The notes under the pieces were generated by a model that saw only the letters and a program-made list of their open reading frames with translations, had not been told where the DNA came from and made no database searches. Shown here in pieces: positions 51,920-60,719 of a DNA stretch of 64,000 bases (the stretch's first letter is position 1; each line of letters opens with the position of its first letter). Source of the stretch: CAIUGU01 sp040080215 (GTDB taxonomy: Bacteria > Pseudomonadota > Gammaproteobacteria > Steroidobacterales > Steroidobacteraceae); the NCBI GenBank assembly GCA_040080215.1, contig JBEBIT010000005.1:27374-91373 (forward strand), read 5' to 3'. Both the position numbers and the translations under genes were made by a program.

Positions 51920-52900
51920 TCAACGAGCGGCGGGGCCCGGGGGCACCGGCTTGGCCGCAATGCCGATTTCCTGGAGGAACCGGGTCACGGCGATCGTGGT
52001 CTCGTCCCCCGGAACACCGATGTCCTCGTTGACCGTGAAGTGGTCCTTCGAATACATCTCGATCGCCGTCGCCTTGAAGCCCTTGTCGCGCATCGCCGCG
52101 GCAAACGCCTGCGACTGCGGACCGACCTCGCCGCCCTGGCCCCCATACAGGATCAGCGCCGGCGGAATCTTCTTCCCGCGGGCGACCTGGTGAAGGGGCG
52201 ATCCGTTGCGCAGCAAGGTCGCATCCGTTGAAGCGAACACATTGCGCACGCCGCCGCCCGGGTTGGTGTTGTCGAAGAAGCCGCCATCGACGCCGATGAA
52301 GCCCTTCAGGAGGTCGAGCGACTTGCCGGCCTTCGCGAGGAACTGCTCGTCGGTGGCGACGAGGCCCGCAGACAGGATCCCCGTTGCATGGGCGAACAGC
52401 ACGATTCTGTCAGGGTCGCCGCCGTACTTCGCGATGTTCTGGTGCACCCAGGCGAGCGCATTGGCAACGTCCTGGACGCTGTTCGGGTACCCACCGTCCG
52501 GCAGGAACCGGAAGTTGATGGGCACGAAAATGGCGCCGATGTCACGCGTCAACCAGTCGGGCTTGCTGCCAAGATCCTTGTAGTAGGCCTTGTCGGAGCT
52601 GCGGAATCCGCCGCCGTGCACGAACAGCACGACCGGCATCTTCTCGCGAACGGGGTCCGGTACGTAGAGATCAAGGCTTACCCGATCGGGATCCTTCTTG
52701 TAGGTCGGGTCATAGACGACGTCTCGGTACCAGGTCATCGCCGTGCGCGGCTGGTTGGTCATCGTGAGATGCGTGTGCTTCTGCGCATCGTCGTGCGCGC
52801 CGGCGACCACCGGGACGAGGGCGATGCTGCCTGCCAGCAGCACGACTGCCTTGCGCAGAAGGGATCGCCAGCTGGCGTTCAATGTCATTGTTACGTTCAT
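51920..52900 (-). CDS. Exported alpha/beta hydrolase lacking the nucleophile serine
   Basis: This 326-residue protein has a signal peptide (SLLRKAVVLLAGSIALVPVVAGA) and an esterase/lipase fold with a normal oxyanion segment FVHGGGFRSSDKAYY and acid region DVANALAWVHQNIAKYGGDPDRIVLF. The elbow that should read GHSAG reads AHATG: the codon for residue 172 is GCA (52385-52387), so the nucleophile serine is alanine. The C-terminal histidine remains (SKDHFTVNED). The protein is probably a binding or scaffold protein, or uses an unusual mechanism. Its start overlaps the stop of the preceding gene as TAATG. Confidence 0.88.
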   Translation of the reverse strand: MNVTMTLNASWRSLLRKAVVLLAGSIALVPVVAGAHDDAQKHTHLTMTNQPRTAMTWYRDVVYDPTYKKDPDRVSLDLYVPDPVREKMPVVLFVHGGGFRSSDKAYYKDLGSKPDWLTRDIGAIFVPINFRFLPDGGYPNSVQDVANALAWVHQNIAKYGGDPDRIVLFAHATGILSAGLVATDEQFLAKAGKSLDLLKGFIGVDGGFFDNTNPGGGVRNVFASTDATLLRNGSPLHQVARGKKIPPALILYGGQGGEVGPQSQAFAAAMRDKGFKATAIEMYSKDHFTVNEDIGVPGDETTIAVTRFLQEIGIAAKPVPPGPAAR

Positions 52901-53745
52901 TACCTTGACCCTTTCTGCGCTGCTTCCATGTACTCGGGGTACATGGTTTTCGCGCCACCCAGCACCGCGTCGAGCGGCAGGTTGTGCTGCTGCGCATACT
53001 CCGTCAGGAACGGATTCTTGCCGGGCAGGTAGTGCGGCACATAGCCCGCCTGGCGATTTGCGATCTCAACGACGATGTCGCAGGGATACGGCGCGATGCT
53101 CCTGCGAGCGTCGAGTGCATAGTCGGAGCTGCGGATCATGGGCTCGGTGAAGTAAACCGGATCCTTGATGACGGCGACGACGGTGAGGTAATTGCCGTGC
53201 CGGATGTAGTGTTCGGACAGCGTGGCGAGGTCGCTGCGCGGGACGCCGTTGCGGCGCAGGTACGCCATCTTGAGGTGCGTCGTCTCTGCCGCCAGCACGT
53301 CGCCGTCCCAGCGGGCCGTCGTGAACCCCTGCCACGAGTGCCCGGCATATTCCGGCGGATGGGCGCGGCCGTCCATGTAGAACGTCCGCTCGGGCGCCTG
53401 CCATTCACGGCGTGTGCGCCATGCGACGACTTCCTGCGTCACCGAATCCACGTCCTTCCACATGCGGAACTGCGAGTGCCGCGAGCCGTAGTCGGCGGGA
53501 TGCGGACGGCACTGGAATTCCTCGAGCGTCAGGATCGACGGGTCGTAGGCAAGGCCGACCTGCCTGGCCGACTCGTTGATGGGCAGGCCTTCGTACTCGA
53601 CCAGTGAAGGGCCAGGGCCTCGCTCCGGCTGGTCCTCGTGGCGACGCTCCGCCCACAGGCCCGAGAGATCCACTTCTGCGTAGGCCGGCACGACAGCCAG
53701 CCCCAAGGCTGCAACGACGATCGCCTCGCAGAAGACGGCCTTCAT
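52900..53745 (-). CDS. Exported member of the DGR / HSW / WDGD family
   Basis: This 281-residue protein has a signal peptide (MKAVFCEAIVVAALGLAVVPAYA) and the same uncharacterised-family motifs in a clearer form: YMDGRAHPPEYAGHSWQG (about 123-140), WDGDVLAAET (146-155) and the LSEHYIRHGNYLTVVAVIKDPVYFTEPM block. It is a distant paralogue of the 50646-51875 product. The ATG at 53745 starts the signal peptide; an earlier in-frame ATG adds 23 non-signal residues. It overlaps the hydrolase start by one base. Confidence 0.82.
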   Translation of the reverse strand: MKAVFCEAIVVAALGLAVVPAYAEVDLSGLWAERRHEDQPERGPGPSLVEYEGLPINESARQVGLAYDPSILTLEEFQCRPHPADYGSRHSQFRMWKDVDSVTQEVVAWRTRREWQAPERTFYMDGRAHPPEYAGHSWQGFTTARWDGDVLAAETTHLKMAYLRRNGVPRSDLATLSEHYIRHGNYLTVVAVIKDPVYFTEPMIRSSDYALDARRSIAPYPCDIVVEIANRQAGYVPHYLPGKNPFLTEYAQQHNLPLDAVLGGAKTMYPEYMEAAQKGSR

Positions 53746-53828
53746 GCGAGAGGTCCTGGCCCGGATTTCGATTCCGGCGCAATGAGCTGGAAAGCGCGCT
53801 AACTCGACGTTCACGTCATTCCCCTTGA

Positions 53829-53864
53829 GTAAAAGGTCCGCCGCCGGCCGAATGCCAGCGGCGG
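53829..53864 (-). terminator. Terminator of the TonB receptor gene
   Basis: A seven-base GC stem (CCGCCGC / GCGGCGG, 53838-53844 and 53858-53864) is followed on the minus strand by CCTTTT about one base later, consistent with an intrinsic terminator that partly separates the receptor from the downstream run. Confidence 0.55.
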
Positions 53865-53886
53865 CCTCATCCGATTTCCCCCGCCG

Positions 53887-56280
53887 TCAATCGAAATTGA
53901 TACGGAAGTTCAGGGCGAATTCGCGAGGTTGACCGACATTGCCGAAGTTGATCAGCACGTCCGGGATGCGGAAGCCGCTGACCCGGTAGTACTCGTCAGT
54001 CAGGTTGGTGCCTGCGAGCGAAAGGCCCCACTTGCCGTTCGGCGAGTCGTACCCGACGCTGGCGCTCAGCAGGCCGTAGGCCGGACGCTTCACGCGGCTC
54101 AGGTCGTCCTGGTTCGTCCAGGTCACGTCCTGCCAGCCGTAATCTGTCCGGTACGTCAACTTGCTGCCGGCAGCCAAGCCCTGGTTGAACTGCAGGCCCA
54201 GCGACGCCGAATACTCAGGAGCAAACGGGAACGGCGTGTCGAGCGTCAGCTGGTTGACCTGCCCGGGATTGCCGAGGTCCGTGTACTTGGCATTCAGATA
54301 CGCCATGTTGAAGTTGACGCGGAAGGCACTGCTGACCACGGCCGCACCTTCAACCTCGATGCCGCTGACCGTGGCCTGGCCCGCGTTGGTGGTCCAGCGC
54401 GTCGTCGGCACGAGTTCCTGCTGCACCTGGATGTCGTCCCAGATGCCGTAGAACAGCGACGAGTTCAGTCGAACGCGTCCCCCGAACAGGTCTGAGCGGA
54501 TGCCCAGCTCGTAGTTGTTCAGCACCTGCGGATCGTACGGGAACAAGCCCCCATTGGGCAGCGGTGGGATCTGCTGGGCCACTGGCCGCGGATCGGGCGT
54601 GCTGTTGATGCCGCCGGCGTCGAAGCCCATCGAGTACGTCAGGTACGTCATCAGGTCCGGCGACCACTGGTACTGCAGCGACACTCGCGGAGTCACCTTC
54701 GAATATTCCGTCTGCTGCTCGCGAGTCACGCTGGAAAAGCAGAAGCTTTCGGACAACACACCGTACGTCGGCGTTCCCACGCACGGAGCCAGAGTTCTCG
54801 AGTTCGCCGTGATCTTGGAATAGCGCAATCCCGCCGTGGCAGAGAACGCGTCCGTGACCTTGTAGGTGCCCTCGGCAAACACGGCTTTCGCCGTTTCATC
54901 CGGATTGCTCAGGTTGTTCCTCGAACCAGTGGACGGGATCGTCAGAGTGTTGTTGCCCAGGAACGACCTGAGCGCAGCGCGGTTGGCAGTCGTGCCGACT
55001 TCGAGGTTCTGCCAACGCGACGAGAACGCCCACTGCGAACCCTTGTCGTAGTACAGGCCGGCAGTGAAGTTGAGGCGATCATAGGATCCCTGGAGCTGCA
55101 GTTCCTGGCTGAACTCATGGCGTTCGGTGTAACGCCACTGTTCGAACAGTACGTACTCGGTCGCATCGCTGTCGCCGTAGTGCGCCCAGTCGAACTTCCG
55201 GTAGCCGGAGATCCAGCGGATGGCCAGGTTGTCGTTGAGCTCGAAATTGACGTCGCCGACGAACGTGTACAGCTTTTGCTGGTACGACGGCCAGCTCTGG
55301 TTGGACCGCGTCTTGTACTCGCCCGGCAGGTTGTCATTGGTAAGGGGTGTGCCTGTCAGCCCGCAGCGATTCGCGATCGACTGCAGGCAGATGTTGTACA
55401 GCATCGGATCGTTCGGCGTCTGGAGCGAAACCGTGGGCTGGCCGGTAGCGGGAGTGTTGTTGCGGGCGACGAGCTGAGGCGTCACTGCAAAGAGGACCTG
55501 CGGGTCGCCATCCTCCTCGATATCCGAGAACTGACCGCTCACCTTGATCGTCAGGGCATCCGTCGGCGTCCACAACAGGGCGGCCCTGAACATCTTCTCG
55601 TCGGTACCACCGAAGTCCTTGTCGATGGTCGTGCTGTCGACGAATCCGCCGCGGTGCAGGTTCGCAGCCGTGAACTTCGTGAACACGGTATCGCCCAAGG
55701 GCACATCGACGTTCGCTGTCACGTCCCTGCGCTCGTGGGTTCCGACGGTTGCTCGAATGCGGGCACCGAATTCCTTCTGCGGATCCTTCGAGATGTATTG
55801 CAGGGCACCGCCGATGGCGCCGCGGCCGAACAGGGTTCCCTGCGGTCCGCGCAGGACTTCAACCCGCTCGAGCTCGACGACGCTCTGCAGGGCGCCCTGG
55901 CCGCCGCTCAGGTAGATGCCGTCCATGTATCGCGCCACGCCGGGGATGCCGCGCATGCGGAAGTCACCAGACGACGTGCCTTGCGTGGAGCCGCCGCCCG
56001 TGATCTGCAGGTTCGGGACGAGGACCGCGAGGTCCTGGACGTTCGAGACATTGCTCTGTTCGAGCTGGTCGCCGCTGAATGCCGCGATGGTCAGGGGAAT
56101 CTCCTGCAGGCTTTCCTCGCGGCGACGTGCGGTGACGAGCACTTCCTGCACGGCCGTCTCGGTGGCCGACGCAGCGGGCGCCGCGGCCATGGCGTGCGAA
56201 ACCGGCAGCGCCACCGTCGAGGCTGCCATGAGGGCCCAATAGGAAGTGCGACGAATGGAATCCAACGCTCGGTTGTTCAC
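53887..56280 (-). CDS. TonB-dependent outer-membrane receptor
   Basis: This 797-residue receptor has a long signal region, the TonB-box-like sequence QEVLVTARRREESLQEIPLTIAAF, a plug domain ending VLRGPQGTLFGRGAIGGALQYISK, and a barrel finishing in FALNFRINFD with terminal aromatic residues. TonB-dependent receptors of this type import bulky substrates such as sugars, polyphenols or steroids. It heads a minus-strand run that includes the secreted DGR-family proteins, the inactive hydrolase and DUF6152, so these may process or bind what it imports. Confidence 0.93.
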   Translation of the reverse strand: MNNRALDSIRRTSYWALMAASTVALPVSHAMAAAPAASATETAVQEVLVTARRREESLQEIPLTIAAFSGDQLEQSNVSNVQDLAVLVPNLQITGGGSTQGTSSGDFRMRGIPGVARYMDGIYLSGGQGALQSVVELERVEVLRGPQGTLFGRGAIGGALQYISKDPQKEFGARIRATVGTHERRDVTANVDVPLGDTVFTKFTAANLHRGGFVDSTTIDKDFGGTDEKMFRAALLWTPTDALTIKVSGQFSDIEEDGDPQVLFAVTPQLVARNNTPATGQPTVSLQTPNDPMLYNICLQSIANRCGLTGTPLTNDNLPGEYKTRSNQSWPSYQQKLYTFVGDVNFELNDNLAIRWISGYRKFDWAHYGDSDATEYVLFEQWRYTERHEFSQELQLQGSYDRLNFTAGLYYDKGSQWAFSSRWQNLEVGTTANRAALRSFLGNNTLTIPSTGSRNNLSNPDETAKAVFAEGTYKVTDAFSATAGLRYSKITANSRTLAPCVGTPTYGVLSESFCFSSVTREQQTEYSKVTPRVSLQYQWSPDLMTYLTYSMGFDAGGINSTPDPRPVAQQIPPLPNGGLFPYDPQVLNNYELGIRSDLFGGRVRLNSSLFYGIWDDIQVQQELVPTTRWTTNAGQATVSGIEVEGAAVVSSAFRVNFNMAYLNAKYTDLGNPGQVNQLTLDTPFPFAPEYSASLGLQFNQGLAAGSKLTYRTDYGWQDVTWTNQDDLSRVKRPAYGLLSASVGYDSPNGKWGLSLAGTNLTDEYYRVSGFRIPDVLINFGNVGQPREFALNFRINFD

Positions 56281-56365
56281 GGACTAATCCCCCTCAGCTG
56301 ATCTGAATTCTTGTTTCTGCAGTGCAGCAGGGCAGGTGCGATCGGGCATACCTCTGCTACCCATA

Positions 56366-56407
56366 AATATAGCGCCACCCCCCCCTTTCTTTCTAAGAGA
56401 TTTGTCA
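56366..56407 (-). promoter_or_regulatory. AT-rich region with poly-G tract upstream of the TonB receptor
   Basis: On the minus strand a TTGACA hexamer (56402-56407) and a TATATT hexamer (56366-56371) stand out. They are 30 bases apart, too far for a normal sigma-70 promoter. An eight-base G run (56378-56385 as C on the plus strand) lies between them and could vary in length. Confidence 0.3.
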
Positions 56408-56433
56408 AGGACGAGGCCGGCGTTGCACTGTAA

Positions 56434-56664
56434 TCGCCGCTCGACCAGGCCCAGCTGAAGAAGCCACTCCTGCTCGATTTCGCGGGCAACAACAACCGCA
56501 TCAACGACACGTGGCCTGCGTTGGAAGCCGCACTCAAGGCCAACAAGACCCCGTACGAGGCATTCTTCTACGGAGGCAAGCAGCACAGGCTTTCACAACA
56601 ACTCGACGCCGCCGTACACCGAAGCGGCTGCGAAGCTCGCGTGGACAGCCGGCCGCGTGTCGCA
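56434..56664 (+). pseudogene. Remnant of a dienelactone hydrolase gene with a one-base frameshift
   Basis: The plus strand encodes the C-terminal part of a dienelactone hydrolase: LKKPLLLDFAGNNNRINDTWPALEAALKANKTPYEAFFYGGKQH. At 56587 an extra A breaks the frame inside the catalytic-histidine motif; removing it restores KQHGFHNNSTPPYTEAAAKLAWTAGR, the usual family ending. The 5' two-thirds of the gene are missing and a TAA (56431-56433) lies in frame just before. The region 56281-56730 holds nothing else apart from this fragment and the receptor's upstream region. Confidence 0.78.
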
Positions 56665-56730
56665 TCTGCATCCCCTTTCCTATCCGCAGTGCCCGCGCGT
56701 ATTCTCGAGTCCTCTTTCCGGGGGAAACAT

Positions 56731-57837
56731 ATGAAAGCAAAGACACTCGTCGTTCTCGCGGGGCTCTTGACCTGTACCCATGCCGCCTTCGCGCAGCAGC
56801 AGCCGGTCGATCCGGTCCGCACGCCTGGCGTACAGGCAGGCCGCGATCCGAATCGCGATGCCTTCGTCATGAAGAACTGCAAAGCCCCGGCCCCTGCGCC
56901 TGCTCCGGGTGGGCCGCCTCCGGGCCAGCGCCCGCCGGCGCCCCAGTTCGAGAACTCACCGGTAGCAGGAATTCCGGGCATCGTCGCCGCAGGCCAGCGA
57001 TGGAGAAAGGTCTGGGAAGGCACGGGCAACAACACCGACAGCCCGATCGCGACGGACAAGGGCATCCTGCTGGCACAGAACGACTTGAGCCAGATCGTCG
57101 AGATCGGCCTCGACGGCAGCTCGACGGTGATTGCGAGCGACACCTACACCGGCGGCGCGCTGGCGATCACGCCGGCAGGCAAGCTCTATGTCGGTGAGCG
57201 CGCGTTGAACCGCAGCATCTGGGAAGTCGCGCCTCGCCGCCTGTTCACCAACACGATGAAGGGTGAACCGCTCGAGTGCCTGGGCGCAGCCGTGCTGAAC
57301 GACCTCGTCGCCGACCGCAAGGGCGGCATGTACATGACGATGGGCGGGGTGTACTACGCGAACGCGAAAGGCGTGGTGAGCGGCCGCTACGGCAAGGTCG
57401 GCGGCAACGGCATTGCCGTGAGCCTCGACGACAAGACGCTGTATGTCACAGGCCGACTCCCGGATGCGATGCCGCCTGCGGACCTCAAGCTGCCGCCCGG
57501 TGCGCCGCAACCTACGGGCGGGCTCGTGGCCTTCGACATCCAGCCCGACGGGTCACTGACGAACGAGCGCCAGTTCGCGTGGGCCGGTAATGACGGCACT
57601 GCAGTCGACCTGCAGGGACGTCTCTACACGCCCGGCAACGGCGGCGCCTGGATCATCGATCCGAAGACCGGCGGCTTCCTCGGTTACATCCCGACTCCGC
57701 CCGGAACGCACGGCCTGCACTTCGGCGGGCCGAATCGCAGCACGCTGTTCGCGATCACGCTGTTCGCAGAAACCGCCGTCTACGCCATGGACACGCAGGT
57801 GAAGGGCTACCAGCCCGGCGAGTGGCGCAGAAAGTAA
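56731..57837 (+). CDS. Exported SMP-30/gluconolactonase-like propeller protein
   Basis: This 368-residue protein has a signal peptide (MKAKTLVVLAGLLTCTHAAFAQ), a proline-rich linker (about 50-78) and a six-bladed propeller of the SMP-30/LRE type: WRKVWEGTGNNTDSPIATDKGILLAQNDLSQIVEIGLDG, LNDLVADRKGGMYMTMGGVYYAN and GNGIAVSLDDKTLYVTGRL. Relatives hydrolyse lactones in the periplasm. The ATG at 56731 follows CCGGGGGAAACAT. The preceding dienelactone hydrolase remnant is on the same strand and was probably once a neighbour or part of the same pathway. Confidence 0.88.
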   Translation: MKAKTLVVLAGLLTCTHAAFAQQQPVDPVRTPGVQAGRDPNRDAFVMKNCKAPAPAPAPGGPPPGQRPPAPQFENSPVAGIPGIVAAGQRWRKVWEGTGNNTDSPIATDKGILLAQNDLSQIVEIGLDGSSTVIASDTYTGGALAITPAGKLYVGERALNRSIWEVAPRRLFTNTMKGEPLECLGAAVLNDLVADRKGGMYMTMGGVYYANAKGVVSGRYGKVGGNGIAVSLDDKTLYVTGRLPDAMPPADLKLPPGAPQPTGGLVAFDIQPDGSLTNERQFAWAGNDGTAVDLQGRLYTPGNGGAWIIDPKTGGFLGYIPTPPGTHGLHFGGPNRSTLFAITLFAETAVYAMDTQVKGYQPGEWRRK

Positions 57838-57857
57838 TCTGCCTGGATTCGCAGTGG

Positions 57858-57879
57858 CGGCTCGAGCACGGTCGAGCCG
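57858..57879. terminator. Hairpin between convergent genes
   Basis: Eight-base arms CGGCTCGA / TCGAGCCG with a six-base loop lie just after the SMP-30-like gene and before the convergent uncharacterised gene. Confidence 0.55.
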
Positions 57880-57937
57880 TCCTCTCCTTGAAGTGCGTTG
57901 ACCCCACGCTGCGACGGCGCGTGCCGGATCAGCGCGC

Positions 57938-58903
57938 CTACTTCGACGAGCCGCCGAGCGCCTGCTTGAAGACCTTGTAGTCGGTGGGCCGTTCGGTCGG
58001 CGGATAGTAGTTCTGCGGAAACCACCGCAGGCCGACGCGCATGATCTTGGAGCTCGTGGCCTCATCCAGCACGCTCACGTCCCTGACGAAGAATGCAAAG
58101 CGGTTGCCGTCAGGCAGCAGCGCGTTATCCGTGAACGGGAACGCGAACGACGTGAGGTCGAAATCGAAGCGATAGTCCGCCTCGACCTTGCCGCCCGACG
58201 CCGGCGTGATCAGCACATGCACGCGCTCAGACGAGAAGTCCGGCCTGTCGAACACGATCGACAGCGTGTCCTTGCAGTCCGGTGACGAGACGACGAACGT
58301 CTGCAGCGACGTGCTCGGCACGAGGAAGGTGGCGGCATCGGAGGGCTGGCCGAACGCGGTTTCAAGCTCCGGATCGCTCACGAACTGGAACGTCGTCTCC
58401 ATCGTCGCAGCCGGCGTGCACTTCGCGATCGGATCTTCCCACAGCTGCGCGAGCTGCCGCTGGATGACGCGATGCGCCGCCTGATGCAGGTTCGACCGCG
58501 CCTGCTGGATGGCGACCGGCGACAGCGTGCCGCGATAGGCCGCCAGGCGATCGTCCGCATCCTGCAACAGCGGCTTGAGTTCGAAGTGCTCGTGGAAGTT
58601 GAGCGTGAGCAACTGCGCGAGGACCGCATAGCGGATGGGATCGATGTCCTTGTCCGGATCCTTGGTGCCCGCAACAGGGCCGATCAACTGGCCGAACATC
58701 GTGGCGCGCAGCGAACTCTCGGCCTGTTCCCGCTGGTTGATCAGTTGCAGGTTCGCGCGATTCTGCTCGAAGTGATTCGCGAGCCATGCCGCCACGATGG
58801 CGCCGAGCGGTACCGTCAGCTTCATCACCACGTCCAGCCAGAACTGGACGTCCCGCCGGGTCTTGACCTCGGCGCGGCTGTCTTCTGCTTCCTTATTTGC
58901 CAC
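57938..58903 (-). CDS. Uncharacterised membrane-anchored protein
   Basis: This 321-residue protein has one membrane segment near the N-terminus (LDVVMKLTVPLGAIVAAWLANHF, about 22-46) after a charged start, then a long alpha-helical stretch with coiled-coil character (ANLQLINQREQAESSL) and a C-terminal beta-rich part. I recognise no family. It is followed ten bases downstream (on the minus strand upstream) by the 58913 gene, with which it may form an operon. Confidence 0.75.
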   Translation of the reverse strand: MANKEAEDSRAEVKTRRDVQFWLDVVMKLTVPLGAIVAAWLANHFEQNRANLQLINQREQAESSLRATMFGQLIGPVAGTKDPDKDIDPIRYAVLAQLLTLNFHEHFELKPLLQDADDRLAAYRGTLSPVAIQQARSNLHQAAHRVIQRQLAQLWEDPIAKCTPAATMETTFQFVSDPELETAFGQPSDAATFLVPSTSLQTFVVSSPDCKDTLSIVFDRPDFSSERVHVLITPASGGKVEADYRFDFDLTSFAFPFTDNALLPDGNRFAFFVRDVSVLDEATSSKIMRVGLRWFPQNYYPPTERPTDYKVFKQALGGSSK

Positions 58904-58912
58904 GGGGCCTCG

Positions 58913-59200
58913 TCACTGGCAATTGATGTTGACCGTCGCCGAGCCGTTCAGCGCGGCGATTTTGGGCGTCGTGCCATTCGGGCATTTCACCGTATAGACA
59001 CCCGTGTTGAGTGCAAGCGAGTACTTGCCGCCCGCCTCGACCTTGAGATCTGCAACTTTCGCGTCGCCCTTCATCACGGCCAACGCCGTGCCGGCCGGAA
59101 CGCCGTTGACGACGCCTTGCAGCGTGCCTACCTGCGCCTGTGCGAGGGTCGCCGTGAGAAGCAGCGCGGCTGCCGCAAGCAAGCCTTGTAGATTCTTCAT
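58913..59200 (-). CDS. Small exported protein with carboxypeptidase-regulatory-like fold
   Basis: This 95-residue protein has a signal peptide (LLAAAALLLTATLAQAQ) and one small beta domain (VGTLQGVVNGVPAGTALAVMKGDAKVADLKVEAGGKYSLALNTGVYTVKC...), which has the look of a carboxypeptidase-regulatory-like/beta-sandwich domain with two cysteines. Its function is unknown. It is the first gene of a short minus-strand pair with the membrane-anchored protein. Confidence 0.75.
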   Translation of the reverse strand: MKNLQGLLAAAALLLTATLAQAQVGTLQGVVNGVPAGTALAVMKGDAKVADLKVEAGGKYSLALNTGVYTVKCPNGTTPKIAALNGSATVNINCQ

Positions 59201-59388
59201 GTATTCACCTTACGAAGTGGCCGCCGCAGCAGCTTGTCTCAACTATATAGCCGCTTGTCGACCCTTTGGCTATCGGCCACGGGCCCGAAATCAAGCTGCA
59301 CTGTAGCGACGCAAGGGTGACTGCAGGCTGAACGATCCGGCTGACAAGTTGCGGCGGCACGCCGGCTTGCCCGGCGCGCATGGCGTAC

Positions 59389-60636
59389 TCAGACCGCTTT
59401 CCCGGCCTCGAAGCGGCGGTCGGGCTGCATGCGGAAGGTCAGGCCCACGCCAATAGCCATCAGGATGATGCTCCCGAGGAACGGCAACTCCCAGTTGCCG
59501 TAGCGATCGATCAGGAAGCCGCCGACGACCGGGCTGATGATCGCGGCCAATGCAGAACCCGTATTCATCATGCCGCTCGCCGTGCCGGAATACTCGGGAG
59601 CGATATCCATCGGAATGGCCCACATCGGGCCGATGCTCATCTCGGCGAAGAAGAACCCCCCCGACAGGCACAGCAGCGAAATCATCAGGCTGTGCGTGAA
59701 CATCAGCGGGATCAGCGTGAGCAGCGTGAGTAGCATGCAAACCGCCACCATCCAGCTGCGTGCCTTCTTGAGGCTTCCGGTCTTGTGCAGCAGCTTGTCG
59801 GTGACGACGCCGCCCAACGTGTCGCCCACGACGCCAGCAAAGAAGACGGACGACGCAAAGATCGCCGAATCCTTCAGGTTCAGCTCGTAGCTGTGCAGGA
59901 AGTACTGCGGGATCCAGCTCAGGAACAGCCACAGCGTCCAGCCGTAGCAGAAGTAGACCACCGTCACCGGTGCCATCCGCTTCGAGAGCGCCGCCCACGG
60001 CACCTGGGGCTTCTTGGTCTGCACCGGCGGCAACACCGCGAGCTCCTCGGGCGTGATGCGCGGATGGTCGGTAGGCTTTTCGGTGAAGGTCACCGCCCAC
60101 AGGGCCACCCACACGAAGGAGAGACCCGCGCAGACGAAGAAGGATTCGCGCCAGCCATGCGTCGCCATGATGTAGACGATGAAAGCCGGGGCCGCTGCAT
60201 TGCCGATGCGGGCCGCCGCGTGCGTGATGCCTTGTGCAAAGCCCCGCTTTTCCTTCGCAACCCACCGCGACATGGCGGACGTGGCCGCAGGAAAAGTCGC
60301 GCCTTCGCCAAAGCCCAGCAGCACGCGTGCCACCAGCAACGACGCCAGCCCGGTCGCGAACCCTGTCAACGCCGTCGCGCCGGCCCAGATCAGTCCGCAC
60401 GCAATGAGGGTACGGCGCGCACCGAAGCGATCGCTGACCCACCCGCCGATGATCTGGAACACGAGGTACGGATAGGCGAACGCGGAGAACACGAGGCCGA
60501 TCTGCGTCTTGGTGAGATTGAAGTCCTTGCCGAACCCTTCCGCCGCCGTGCTGACATTCACCCGGTCGAGGTAGGTGATGAAATACATCAGGCAAAGCAG
60601 GATCAGGACGATGTGCGTGACCCGCAAACGCTTCAT
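59389..60636 (-). CDS. MFS transporter, anion:cation symporter (ACS) type
   Basis: This 415-residue protein has twelve membrane segments and ACS family marks: MYFITYLDRVNVSTAAEGFG in helix 1, GGWVSDRFGARRTL between helices 2 and 3, and GFGEGATFPAATSAMSRWV in helix 4. Members carry organic anions such as glucarate, galactonate or phthalate. It lies 83 bases downstream of the glyoxylate-type aminotransferase gene on the same strand, hinting that it carries a hydroxy acid that is then oxidised and transaminated. Confidence 0.9.
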   Translation of the reverse strand: MKRLRVTHIVLILLCLMYFITYLDRVNVSTAAEGFGKDFNLTKTQIGLVFSAFAYPYLVFQIIGGWVSDRFGARRTLIACGLIWAGATALTGFATGLASLLVARVLLGFGEGATFPAATSAMSRWVAKEKRGFAQGITHAAARIGNAAAPAFIVYIMATHGWRESFFVCAGLSFVWVALWAVTFTEKPTDHPRITPEELAVLPPVQTKKPQVPWAALSKRMAPVTVVYFCYGWTLWLFLSWIPQYFLHSYELNLKDSAIFASSVFFAGVVGDTLGGVVTDKLLHKTGSLKKARSWMVAVCMLLTLLTLIPLMFTHSLMISLLCLSGGFFFAEMSIGPMWAIPMDIAPEYSGTASGMMNTGSALAAIISPVVGGFLIDRYGNWELPFLGSIILMAIGVGLTFRMQPDRRFEAGKAV

Positions 60637-60719
60637 GGACTTCCCCCGGCCGTATCTGTTGTCGGGTCCGGCGCCGCTTGGCAGCGCCAGACCGGCTTTT
60701 TATAGAGTCATCAACGCGG

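Noticed and set aside
60660..60719. Hairpin with TTTTT as terminator of the aminotransferase gene
   Set aside because: The T run follows the stem on the plus strand, where no gene ends; on the minus strand the order is wrong for a terminator.
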